Below are positions 1-6,699 of a stretch of 11,193 bases of DNA, in pieces. The DNA is from JAQIBY01 sp034658655. Its GTDB lineage: Bacteria; Bacteroidota; Bacteroidia; Bacteroidales; ML635J-15. Under the pieces are notes generated by a model. It did no database searches. It was not told where the DNA came from and was given only the letters and a program-made list of their open reading frames with translations. The position numbers were made by a program, and so were the translations under genes. The stretch spans positions 1 to 11,193 of the forward strand of contig JAYEFQ010000122.1 of assembly GCA_034658655.1 (NCBI GenBank). Direction: 5' to 3'. The stretch's first letter is position 1. Every line of letters begins with the position of its first letter.

Positions 1-212
1 AACGCATCAATTTCTGCATTGGTTCCAATGTCTGAAGGTTTTAATCCTGGAACCCCCATTTCCATACGCATAAATGGAACACCAGAGTCTTCAGATATTT
101 GATTCACTAATCCTACAATTTCTCTAATGGTTGCTTTCCCAAGGTTATCCAATCCGAATTTTGAAATAAATCCGTTTAAATATTCTTTGCTAAAGGGTAG
201 TGTATTATTCAT
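1..212 (-). CDS. Class I/II PLP-dependent aminotransferase, N-terminal part (runs off the left edge)
   Basis: Reading the minus strand from an ATG at 212 gives 70 open codons that run off the left edge. The visible peptide contains a GKATIREIV stretch, then FMRMEMGVPGLKPS and a NAEIDAL segment. This is the N-terminal signature I associate with a Bacteroidota group of class I/II (fold type I) aminotransferases; the RMEMGVPGL block is very characteristic. The PLP lysine and the rest of the catalytic domain lie outside the window, so substrate cannot be judged. The gene is divergent from the C10 peptidase gene, with a 243-bp intergenic region between. Family identification is from recalled similarity of the N-terminus only. 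Confidence 0.75.
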   Translation of the reverse strand, partial: MNNTLPFSKEYLNGFISKFGLDNLGKATIREIVGLVNQISEDSGVPFMRMEMGVPGLKPSDIGTNAEIDA

Positions 213-455
213 ATTATTTCATTTTTCATTTATCGTACAATGATACAAAAAAGCCTTGCAATTAGAAAATAAATGGATATGCTATATAATATATTTGTGA
301 ATTATTGACATAATGAATGCAACGTTTTAGAGGCATTTAACGTTTTGAAGATGTTGTAATTATTGCTTAACCTGTCAAGTTAGTTTTAAAATGAGAATTG
401 TTTTTTGTTACTTTGACACGAATGAGCGAGTTTGTAAAACTTAGTTTAAAATATT
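213..455. promoter_or_regulatory. Divergent intergenic region; no complete promoter recognised
   Basis: This AT-rich stretch must hold the promoters of the leftward aminotransferase and the rightward C10 peptidase. A perfect -7 type element TATATTTG (290-297) points right, but no TTTG lies 19-21 bp before it. TTACTTTG (408-415) is a one-mismatch -7 candidate, also without a -33 partner. On the minus strand TATCATTG (245-238) has a weak TTTC 19 bp upstream. The octamer AACGTTTT occurs twice, at 321-328 and 339-346, 18 bp apart, which could be an operator. No hairpin with a T-run is seen. Confidence 0.35.
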
Positions 456-2120
456 ATGAAGAAACTTTCCTTATTATTGATTGCTGTTTTGATTGGAGCA
501 GTTGGCTTTGCACGTCCTGTTTCAGAACAAGTTGTTGAGCGTGTTGCCTATTTGTTTATGTCTCAAAAACTTGAGCGAAGTGAATTTTCATTGAAGTTGC
601 AAATGAAATCTGAGCAAAATACATGGTATTTGTATAGTGATGCAAATGCTTGGGTTATTGTTTCGGGTGATACAGAATTGTATCCAGTTTTGGCGTTTTC
701 AACAGCATCTACAGTGTCTGAAGAAACCATGCCACCTGCCATGAAGTCTTATTTGAATGCTCGTGATAATCAGTTGGTTGATATTCGTCAAAAGCGGATT
801 TTTCATCCTGAGAATCAAAATGCTTGGAAAGCCTTTTCTAAAGGAGTTTTTTATAATACTCGTAGCTCTATGGAGCCATTAGTGGAAACCCGTTGGAATC
901 AGGGATGGCCATATAATATGATGTGCCCATTACATTCACAAGGACCTGGCGGTCATGTTTATGCAGGTTGTGTGGCTACTGCCATGTCGCAAATCATGAA
1001 ATATCATAATTATCCGGAAACTGGTCGTTTTGTTGGGATATATTATTGGGGTGCTGATATTGAGGTTGATTTCTCAGAAGGAAATTATGAATGGGATAAA
1101 ATGACTGAGACTGCTACTACCTTGAGCCGCGAAGCAATTGCAAAATTGATGTATCATTGTGGTGCATCTGTTGGCATGGATTATGATTATGATGGCTCGG
1201 GGTCTAATATTCAATCCGCTGCAGATGCTTTTAAATATTATTTTAAATATAAATCTGGATCGAAATTTTTCGATGAAGTGAATTTTTCAGATGCAGATTG
1301 GAAATTTTTATTGAAAGAAGATTTGGATAAACAACATCCGATTTTGTATCGTGGTACTGACGATTCCGGTGGTGGTCATGCGTTTGTTTGTGATGCATAT
1401 CAGGATACAAGTTATTTTCACTTTAATTGGGGATGGTCAGGTGCCGGTGATGGCTTTTTTCATCTCGACGATCAGTCTTTCCATTGGGGACAAGGTGCAG
1501 TCGTTAATATTATGCCCTATTGGGGAGAATATTGCAACAGCATGATTTATACTCAGAATAATTGGAGTTTTCACGATGGTTCAGGAAATAATTTTTATTG
1601 GAACGATAGCGATTGTGAATGGTTGATTAATCCCGAAGGTGCTGAGAAAATTCAATTAAGCTTTTCTTCATTTGAAACTGAAGTTGATGATATTTTATAT
1701 GTGTATGATGGATTAACAGATGACGCTCCATTACTTGAACAATTTTCAGGCAATGAGATTCCTGCAACAATAACTTCCACTGGGAATGCACTTTTGTTGC
1801 GTTTTGTTACCGACAGCGAAGGGCAGGCGAGAGGCTGGTATGCAGATTACGAAAGTGTTATGCCTGCAAGTGCAGATTTAATTGAAAATGAATTGTTCTC
1901 AGTCTATCCGAATCCTGCGACCTCATTGATAGCAATTCAGTTTGCTAATGTGGGTCAAGCACAAGTTGATTTGTTCGATTACACTGGACGATTTTTGAAA
2001 TCGCAAATTGTTAATGAAAGTGAAGTTAGCTTGGATATTAGTAATTTGCCAAATGGTTTGTACATTTTAAAAATCCGACAAGGTGATTTTGTTGTCCAAA
2101 AGCAATTTGTTAAAGATTAA
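456..2120 (+). CDS. Secreted C10-family (streptopain-like) cysteine peptidase with CUB-like and T9SS sorting domains
   Basis: A 554-residue pre-pro-protein. Residues 1-19 form a signal peptide (charged MKK, hydrophobic core, GFA before the likely cut). Residues about 20-140 resemble the inhibitory propeptide of the SpeB/interpain family. The catalytic domain spans about 141-355: the nucleophile is Cys172 in AGCVATAMSQIMKYHNYP, the general base His308 in GGGHAFVCDAY, and the conserved Trp327 lies in FNWGWSG. Residues about 360-466 resemble a CUB domain (LYVYDG, ITSTGNALLLRF, GWYADY). Residues about 480-554 form a T9SS type A sorting domain with YPNP at 484-487 and NGLYILKI. It should be exported by Sec, cross the outer membrane by T9SS and act at the surface or outside. 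No T9SS machinery gene is in the window. The target proteins are unknown. Confidence 0.93.
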   Translation: MKKLSLLLIAVLIGAVGFARPVSEQVVERVAYLFMSQKLERSEFSLKLQMKSEQNTWYLYSDANAWVIVSGDTELYPVLAFSTASTVSEETMPPAMKSYLNARDNQLVDIRQKRIFHPENQNAWKAFSKGVFYNTRSSMEPLVETRWNQGWPYNMMCPLHSQGPGGHVYAGCVATAMSQIMKYHNYPETGRFVGIYYWGADIEVDFSEGNYEWDKMTETATTLSREAIAKLMYHCGASVGMDYDYDGSGSNIQSAADAFKYYFKYKSGSKFFDEVNFSDADWKFLLKEDLDKQHPILYRGTDDSGGGHAFVCDAYQDTSYFHFNWGWSGAGDGFFHLDDQSFHWGQGAVVNIMPYWGEYCNSMIYTQNNWSFHDGSGNNFYWNDSDCEWLINPEGAEKIQLSFSSFETEVDDILYVYDGLTDDAPLLEQFSGNEIPATITSTGNALLLRFVTDSEGQARGWYADYESVMPASADLIENELFSVYPNPATSLIAIQFANVGQAQVDLFDYTGRFLKSQIVNESEVSLDISNLPNGLYILKIRQGDFVVQKQFVKD

Positions 2121-2155
2121 AGAGGCAAGTATAAAGAGTAGATAGTTTGTAAAGT

Positions 2156-2941
2156 ATGTGGAAAGAACTAGAAATGTTAAGGGAAGATTATCTCAATTTG
2201 GGATTGCGAGATGCTATTGATTATGAAAAATTCTTAATGATATCAATAGTTTATAATTCTACAAAAATTGAAGGCTGTTCTTTGACTGAAAATGACACTT
2301 AACTTTTTCTTGAAAAAGACATTACGGCAAAGGGGAAACCATTGCAAGACCATATGGTGGTTAAAGATCACTTTAATGCCTTTATGTTTATAAAAAAAGC
2401 TGCAAAAGAAAAGCGGAAGGTCTCAACTGATTTCATTCAAGAAGTTGCTTCATTAGTAATGAAAAATACTGGTGGATTGGTTAATACAATTTCTGGATTA
2501 TTTGACACATCACATGGTGATTTGCGTAAAGCATAAGTATATGTTGATAATAAATGTTTTCCTGATTATTCGAAAATAGAACACCTTCTCGTTAATCTAG
2601 CGGAAAATATCAACAACCGAGTTGACAATGTTTCTGGAAATGATATCATTAAACTTTCAGCGGATTTTCATTATAACCTGGTGAACATTCATCCTTTTGG
2701 TGATGGAAATGGACGGACTTCGAGATTAATGATGAATTATATTCAACTTTACCACAACGAGCCATTGATTAAAGTATTTACTGAAGATCAATTTGACTAT
2801 ATCGATGCATTGAACAAAACAGAAGAATTGGAAGATATTTCGATATTCAGGGATTTTATTTGTCAACAACAGATTAAGTTTTACAAAGCAGATATAAATA
2901 AGTTTAAGAAAAAAGATAGAGGATTTAATCTAATGTTCTGA
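2156..2941 (+). pseudogene. Fic-domain protein gene interrupted by two in-frame TAA codons
   Basis: From ATG 2156 to TGA 2939-2941 there is one continuous reading frame of 261 codons, broken only by TAA at 2300-2302 (codon 49) and 2534-2536 (codon 127). No frameshift is needed. Before the first stop is a class II Fic inhibitory motif SxxxEG (STKIEG, residues 35-40). Between the stops lies the TAKGKPLQDHMVVKDH segment typical of Fic proteins. After the second is the complete active-site loop HPFGDGNGRTSR (179-190), with the catalytic His179. Intact homologues AMPylate, or otherwise modify, target proteins. In both places a glutamine codon CAA would restore the frame, and Gln fits the family at the first site (NDTQLFLEK). 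As it stands no fragment holds a full Fic domain, so the gene is probably dead. It lies 35 bp after the C10 gene and directly before an assembly junction. Confidence 0.85.
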
Positions 2942-2945
2942 AAGC

Positions 2946-3072
2946 ACTTTGCACAACAGCAGCGCATAAAGCAAAGGCGGCTCGTGGGTTTTCGTGTGTT
3001 TGAGGTTTCAATATAGGTCGCCAAAATTTCATTTTGTGTTAAACTGCTAACTGGCTGAAAAGAATCTTAATG
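2946..3072. repeat. 127-bp repeat, left copy, ending at the gap
   Basis: This copy begins four bases after the Fic stop codon and is identical, base for base, to 3173-3299. It contains a small perfect hairpin, CAAAAT-TTC-ATTTTG (3022-3036). It also has an imperfect long dyad in which GGCGGC can pair with GTCGCC further right. It ends exactly at the run of Ns. No coding potential is evident; minus-strand ORFs here are short and run into the Ns. Confidence 0.95.
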
Positions 3073-3172
3073 NNNNNNNNNNNNNNNNNNNNNNNNNNNN
3101 NNNNNNNNNNNNNNNNNNNNNNNNNNNNNNNNNNNNNNNNNNNNNNNNNNNNNNNNNNNNNNNNNNNNNNNN
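3073..3172. other. Assembly gap of exactly 100 Ns
   Basis: One hundred undetermined bases, a conventional placeholder length, flanked on both sides by the same 127-bp sequence. The real distance is unknown. It could be negative, meaning that the two contigs overlap by the repeat and nothing is missing. Confidence 0.99.
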
Positions 3173-3299
3173 ACTTTGCACAACAGCAGCGCATAAAGCA
3201 AAGGCGGCTCGTGGGTTTTCGTGTGTTTGAGGTTTCAATATAGGTCGCCAAAATTTCATTTTGTGTTAAACTGCTAACTGGCTGAAAAGAATCTTAATG
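3173..3299. repeat. 127-bp repeat, right copy, starting at the gap
   Basis: Identical to 2946-3072. The copy starts at the first base after the Ns and continues without interruption into the unique sequence leading to the M23 gene. The CAAAAT-TTC-ATTTTG hairpin is at 3249-3263. Because it touches the gap edge exactly as the other copy does, it reads as a shared contig end rather than a natural tandem duplication. Confidence 0.95.
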
Positions 3300-3353
3300 A
3301 AAACCTTAATTCCTTAATGGTAAAAAAAAGTTTCTCACCGCTAACTAGCGATT

Positions 3354-3444
3354 CGAATAACAATCGAATGACAATCGTTTTCCTTTTCCCATCGAATGAC
3401 CATCGTTTTCCCTTTCCAATCGAATGACCATCGCTTTTTTCGCC
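3354..3444. repeat. Degenerate 28-bp direct tandem repeat
   Basis: Two full 28-bp units, 3365-3392 and 3393-3420, begin CGAATGACAATCG and CGAATGACCATCG and continue into a C/T-rich half. A third partial unit (CGAATGACCATCGC) starts at 3421, and a truncated, diverged one (CGAATAACAAT) lies at 3354-3364. The units abut with no spacers, so this is a minisatellite and not a CRISPR array. It is non-coding as far as I can see. Confidence 0.85.
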
Positions 3445-3447
3445 TCT

Positions 3448-3483
3448 CGAAAGCTTTCGGGGACGCTTCCGAAAACTTTCGGA
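3448..3483. repeat. Two adjacent palindromes downstream of the M23 gene
   Basis: CGAAAGCTTTCG (3448-3459) is a perfect 12-bp palindrome. TCCGAAA-AC-TTTCGGA (3468-3483) is a 7-bp stem with a two-base loop. The cores are near copies of each other. They lie 31 to 66 bp after the M23 stop on the minus strand, where a terminator would be expected, but no T-run follows on that strand, so a terminator role is only possible. Next to them the octamer CGCCACTA is repeated directly at 3493-3508. Confidence 0.7.
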
Positions 3484-3513
3484 ACGCCTCCACGCCACTA
3501 CGCCACTACGCAT

Positions 3514-4197
3514 CTAACCTACAATCCCAAGCAAGGGAGCTGGATTTGGACAGTTTTTTTGATATTTTGGAATATCTGCTTTGCTGCAAACACCTGGATA
3601 ATCGCCTTGTTTATTTTCCATATCGACAATGATTTGAAAATGCAGGTGTGGTGGCCAATTTCCATTTTCATGTGGAGCGCCAAGTGTTGCAAATGCTTCG
3701 CCTTTTTTTATTGTTTTTCCAATGCTGTAATTTTCTAGAGATTTTTCAGATAAGTGTCCGTAAAGCGTGTGGAATGTTTGTCCGTTTAATTCGTGCTTTA
3801 GAATAATTGTAGGACCGTAATCTCCAAAATTATCATTGTTTTGGAAGCTATGTATTACACTGTCCAAGGGGGCAAAAAGGGGAGTGTCTGCTTCGCTCCA
3901 AACATCCATTCCTAGATGAATAGTACGTGCATTTTCATTCATGCCAAAATGAGCACTTTTTCGGTAAATGAGTCTGTCTTCGAGATATCCACCAATGCAA
4001 ATTTCAGCATTTTCCTCTGAAAGTTTTGTTTTGATGTAATGATTTAGTCCTTCGGTATGCAGGATGTCATAGTTTTGCAATTCTGGATTGTTAATTGATA
4101 AATCCAGTTTCCAGACCTTCATTTTGTCCAAAGCGAAAGGAAAAATCGGATGATAAACCACACGCTTATTTTCCAATAAATCTAAAATTTCGACCAT
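3514..4197 (-). CDS. M23-fold metallopeptidase-like protein without signal peptide
   Basis: The product has 227 residues from the ATG at 4197, which lies two bases after the stop of the upstream racemase-like gene. An in-frame TTG at 4203 is possible but less likely. The M23 metal and catalytic set is present: HLGMD (His94 and Asp98), LYGH (His148) and PPHLHF (His184 and His186). The blocks DYGPTIIL, TLYGHLS, ENGNWPPHLHFQ and GDYPGV closely resemble, from memory, the M23 module found between a kinase-like and an aminotransferase domain in large class III aminotransferase fusions. There is no signal peptide or membrane segment, so it should be cytoplasmic. Classical M23 enzymes cut peptidoglycan outside the cytoplasm, so the true substrate is open. 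The coupling suggests a shared substrate with the racemase-like enzyme. Confidence 0.88.
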   Translation of the reverse strand: MVEILDLLENKRVVYHPIFPFALDKMKVWKLDLSINNPELQNYDILHTEGLNHYIKTKLSEENAEICIGGYLEDRLIYRKSAHFGMNENARTIHLGMDVWSEADTPLFAPLDSVIHSFQNNDNFGDYGPTIILKHELNGQTFHTLYGHLSEKSLENYSIGKTIKKGEAFATLGAPHENGNWPPHLHFQIIVDMENKQGDYPGVCSKADIPKYQKNCPNPAPLLGIVG

Positions 4198-4199
4198 GT

Positions 4200-5300
4200 T
4201 CAATATGAGAATTTTTTCTTAATAAATCGAGAATTCAATAATCTGGCAACTGCTATGTAATTTGGTTTCATGCAAATCATGTCGCCAACTTTGTATCTTG
4301 GTTTTCCGTTTTCATCTTCATTGTCACCAAGGTTTATTACTGTCATATCTGAAGTAATGCCAACAAAGCTAATACCCTTATCTTTTGTTTCTAAGCCTTC
4401 TTGATCAACATCTAATAAACCGAAATCTAAAATGGCTTTATAGGTTGTTTTTCCGAGATCATCATCTTTAAAATCTGCGGAATGTCCTATGCTGGCATCG
4501 TTAATAATGCCATCGGGGACAATGTCTTTTTCGTGCAATTCAATAATTTGTGCATAAAAATTAAATGTGTCGGTGCATAAATCAAGGAATTGTTCATTGT
4601 CATAGGGGCTGGTGCCGAAAAATGCAGATTCACCAATTCGAAAGTGGTTGATGTCGCTTGGAATTGTTCCATTTTCAACGAGTGGTAGGGTAATTGAGCT
4701 TCCGCCTGATGTGAATGGCAGTTTTGATCCGTGTTTCGATTCTATAACTTCTTTATAAAGATGCAATTGCAACAATTTGTCATATGTCGGTTCTACTCCG
4801 TACATGCAGCCTAAATTACTTCCTAAACCAACGGCTTCAATGTTGGAGAGTTTGAATACTTTTTTATAAAAATCAAACAAGTCGTCACGGTTTACGCCTT
4901 CGCGTAACTCGCCTTGTTCAACCATAATAATTATTTTATGAACTTTATTTTGTTTTTTTGCTGCTTTGTCTAAGGCTTGAATTGTTTTAAATGATGAATT
5001 TAATGAAATGTCAGCATATTTTATGACATCATCTACATGAGCCTGAGCCGGTGGTCTAATATAGATTGTTCTTAAATCATTATTTAGTTCTTTTAGCCGT
5101 TTTATGTTTGAAAGCCGAGAATCTCCAACTGATTGAATGCCTTTGATGATATCTGGGGTTAATATTTGTTTCATGAATTCTTTATCGCCGCTGAATACTT
5201 TGGTGATAAGACTCCATTCTATATTGTGTTTTTCAAGATAATTATTTAGTTTTATTATGTTGTTTCTAATCTCTGCAATATTAATTCTTAACTCTGCCAT
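4200..5300 (-). CDS. Alanine/ornithine racemase-family PLP enzyme
   Basis: The product has 366 residues from the ATG at 5300 (MAELRINIAEI, the usual family start); a TTG at 5321 would add seven residues. It has the fold type III N-terminal barrel with the PLP lysine at Lys34 in ITKVFSGD. Other family blocks are KYADISLNS, VHKIIIMVEQGELREG, the phosphate-binding SGGSS (198-202) and FRIGES (about 220-225). This pattern fits the ornithine racemase (Orr)-like branch rather than housekeeping alanine racemase, which uses a differently placed motif set. The likely reaction is racemisation of an amino acid such as alanine or ornithine in the cytoplasm; substrate is not readable. Its stop is two bases before the ATG of the M23 gene, so the two are probably translated together. 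Confidence 0.85.
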   Translation of the reverse strand: MAELRINIAEIRNNIIKLNNYLEKHNIEWSLITKVFSGDKEFMKQILTPDIIKGIQSVGDSRLSNIKRLKELNNDLRTIYIRPPAQAHVDDVIKYADISLNSSFKTIQALDKAAKKQNKVHKIIIMVEQGELREGVNRDDLFDFYKKVFKLSNIEAVGLGSNLGCMYGVEPTYDKLLQLHLYKEVIESKHGSKLPFTSGGSSITLPLVENGTIPSDINHFRIGESAFFGTSPYDNEQFLDLCTDTFNFYAQIIELHEKDIVPDGIINDASIGHSADFKDDDLGKTTYKAILDFGLLDVDQEGLETKDKGISFVGITSDMTVINLGDNEDENGKPRYKVGDMICMKPNYIAVARLLNSRFIKKKFSY

Positions 5301-5323
5301 AACATAAAGTTTGTTGTTCAATG

Positions 5324-5361
5324 AAAAAAAGAAGGAGTTGCCTTTTGTTTCAACAACTCCT
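5324..5361 (-). terminator. Rho-independent terminator of the GNAT gene
   Basis: On the minus strand an 8-bp perfect stem, AGGAGTTG (5361-5354) with CAACTCCT (5340-5333), encloses a 13-base loop and is followed by TCTTTTTTT. It begins 18 bp after the GNAT stop and ends 24 bp before the racemase start. It should separate the two transcripts, though it could also act as a leader attenuator for the racemase gene. No T-run follows on the plus strand. Confidence 0.75.
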
Positions 5362-5378
5362 GATTATTGTATGCGTAA

Positions 5379-5822
5379 TTATTTATTGTTGTAACGCATT
5401 TCTGCATATTTTGTTTCAAATCCAATACGTTCATAAAGGCGTTTAGCGGGATTGTCATATTCGACATGTAATTTTACGTTTCCATCGGCATGTTTGAAGG
5501 ATTCTTTAATGATTTTTTCGCCAAATCCTTGTCCGCGATATTTTGCATCAACGGCTACATATACTAGAATATTTTCAGGAATGTATCCGCTCATACCAGT
5601 TTTATTCATAATAAGTGTACCGACAAGTTTGTTTTCAAAATATGCGGCTAATGCAAAACCTCCTTCTGCTGGGTTATCAGAAAAAGCATAATCCAAACAT
5701 TTATTAATCTCAGGTTTTGGATCGCCAAATTTGTCGAGATGAGTAAATAGAAAATCAATGAATTCGTCTCTGCTAATGTTCTTAAATTCTGCTTCTTTTT
5801 CAATTTTTTTAATTTCTAACAT
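5379..5822 (-). CDS. GNAT-family N-acetyltransferase
   Basis: The product has 147 residues, the usual size of a single GNAT domain. Motif A, which binds acetyl-CoA, is seen as VYVAVDAKYRGQGFGEKII, with RGQGFG at residues 96-101. Motif B is NPAKRLYERIGF at 124-135. The start is the ATG at 5822; the N-terminus MLEIKKIEKE fits. It should be a cytoplasmic acetyl transferase, but the acceptor (amino acid, small amine or protein) cannot be told. It is a single-gene unit: a terminator follows it, and 213 bp with a strong inverted repeat precede it. Confidence 0.88.
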   Translation of the reverse strand: MLEIKKIEKEAEFKNISRDEFIDFLFTHLDKFGDPKPEINKCLDYAFSDNPAEGGFALAAYFENKLVGTLIMNKTGMSGYIPENILVYVAVDAKYRGQGFGEKIIKESFKHADGNVKLHVEYDNPAKRLYERIGFETKYAEMRYNNK

Positions 5823-5859
5823 AAAGTTTATTTTAAATTAATAATTTATAGTGAAACTT

Positions 5860-5890
5860 AAATTTTGTATTTATGTACAATACAAAATTT
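5860..5890. promoter_or_regulatory. 12-bp perfect inverted repeat upstream of the GNAT gene
   Basis: AAATTTTGTATT (5860-5871) and AATACAAAATTT (5879-5890) are exact reverse complements separated by TATGTAC. The dyad lies 38-68 bp upstream of the GNAT start codon and no T-run follows it on either strand. That position fits an operator for a dimeric regulator or a leader hairpin. I found no convincing -33/-7 pair around it. Confidence 0.6.
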
Positions 5891-6035
5891 GATGCGATTT
5901 GCACCAAAAACGGAAAGATACAATTAATTTTCTATTCTGCAAAAGATTACTGTTCTTTTTCGTTTAAATATCTATATATGTATCCTTATTGCATATGAAA
6001 AACCTCGTCTTTTTTGCAAGTAATATAAAATGGTA

Positions 6036-6683
6036 TTACATTAAACCTTTCATTGCTTCAACGCATGCTTCTGATCCTTCTCCAATTTCATAAATATTGG
6101 TTGCTGACATGTAGCAAGGATTTGTTACAATTTTATTTTTTTCATCAATGGTAATATCGATTGTACTTTTTTCTTCATGTACTCCGCCCATGCTTACAAT
6201 TGCTTTTGCAGTTTCAGTATCTGTACCAATCGTTACTTTTGCGCCTAGTACTTTTGCGATTATGGTGGGAGCGATACATAATGCGCCAATTGGTTTTTGC
6301 TTTTTATGAAATGCTTTAATAATCTCTTCCAATTCGGGAAGCACTGTCATTGCATCGCCTTTGAAGGCAAAGTCGCAAAGGTTTTTTGCTGCACCAAATC
6401 CACCGGGAATTAATATTGCATCATATTCATCAACATTTAGCTGTTTTAAGTCTTTAACCTGCCCACGCGCTAATCTGGCTGCTTCAACTAAAACGTTCCG
6501 GCTTTCATTCATTTCTTCACCGGTTAAATGGTTTATAACATGCGCATGTGGAATGTTTGGAGCGAAACACATGTATTCCATATCATTTTTAGCAATTGCA
6601 TACATTGCCATCGTCGTTTCATGAATTTCAGAACCGTCATATACTCCATTCCCAGCTAAAATCACTGCAATTTTCTTTTTCAT
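6036..6683 (-). CDS. elbB: ElbB, DJ-1/PfpI-family glyoxalase-like protein
   Basis: The product has 215 residues, the normal ElbB length, starting at the ATG at 6683. The N-terminus KKIAVILAGNGVYDGSEIHE is the ElbB signature; Glu19 sits where the DJ-1 superfamily keeps its conserved acid. The nucleophile-elbow cysteine is Cys136 in GALCIAPT. Other ElbB blocks are LIPGGFGAAKNL, and NPCYMSA near the C-terminus. The family is cytoplasmic; E. coli ElbB is described as an isoprenoid-biosynthesis-associated protein with glyoxalase activity, though its cell role is poorly defined. It has its own strong promoter and is monocistronic here. Confidence 0.93.
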   Translation of the reverse strand: MKKKIAVILAGNGVYDGSEIHETTMAMYAIAKNDMEYMCFAPNIPHAHVINHLTGEEMNESRNVLVEAARLARGQVKDLKQLNVDEYDAILIPGGFGAAKNLCDFAFKGDAMTVLPELEEIIKAFHKKQKPIGALCIAPTIIAKVLGAKVTIGTDTETAKAIVSMGGVHEEKSTIDITIDEKNKIVTNPCYMSATNIYEIGEGSEACVEAMKGLM

Positions 6684-6699
6684 AATTGTTTCTTTTTTT

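Noticed and set aside
290..297. TATATTTG as a promoter of the C10 gene
   Set aside because: The -7 box is perfect but the nearest TTG is 31 bp upstream, beyond the accepted 19-21 bp spacing.
2156..2941. TAA read as glutamine (alternative genetic code)
   Set aside because: Several other genes in the window end in TAA and none contains an internal in-frame TAA, so genome-wide reassignment is not supported.
3039..3259. Two overlapping minus-strand ORFs of about 70 codons across the gap
   Set aside because: They span the 100 Ns, so half of each translation is undefined, and both lie in the repeated 127-bp sequence. They have no recognisable domain.
3354..3444. CRISPR-like array
   Set aside because: The 28-bp units abut without spacers and there are no cas genes. 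It is a tandem minisatellite.
3396..3738. Plus-strand ORFs of 78 and 104 codons
   Set aside because: They begin inside the tandem repeat and run antisense through the well-supported M23 gene; the translation is low-complexity.
4201..4203. TTG as start of the M23 gene
   Set aside because: It overlaps the racemase stop and an ATG lies two codons later, just after that stop.
5301..5321. TTG start adding seven residues to the racemase-like protein
   Set aside because: The ATG at 5300 gives the normal family N-terminus (MAELRINIAEI).
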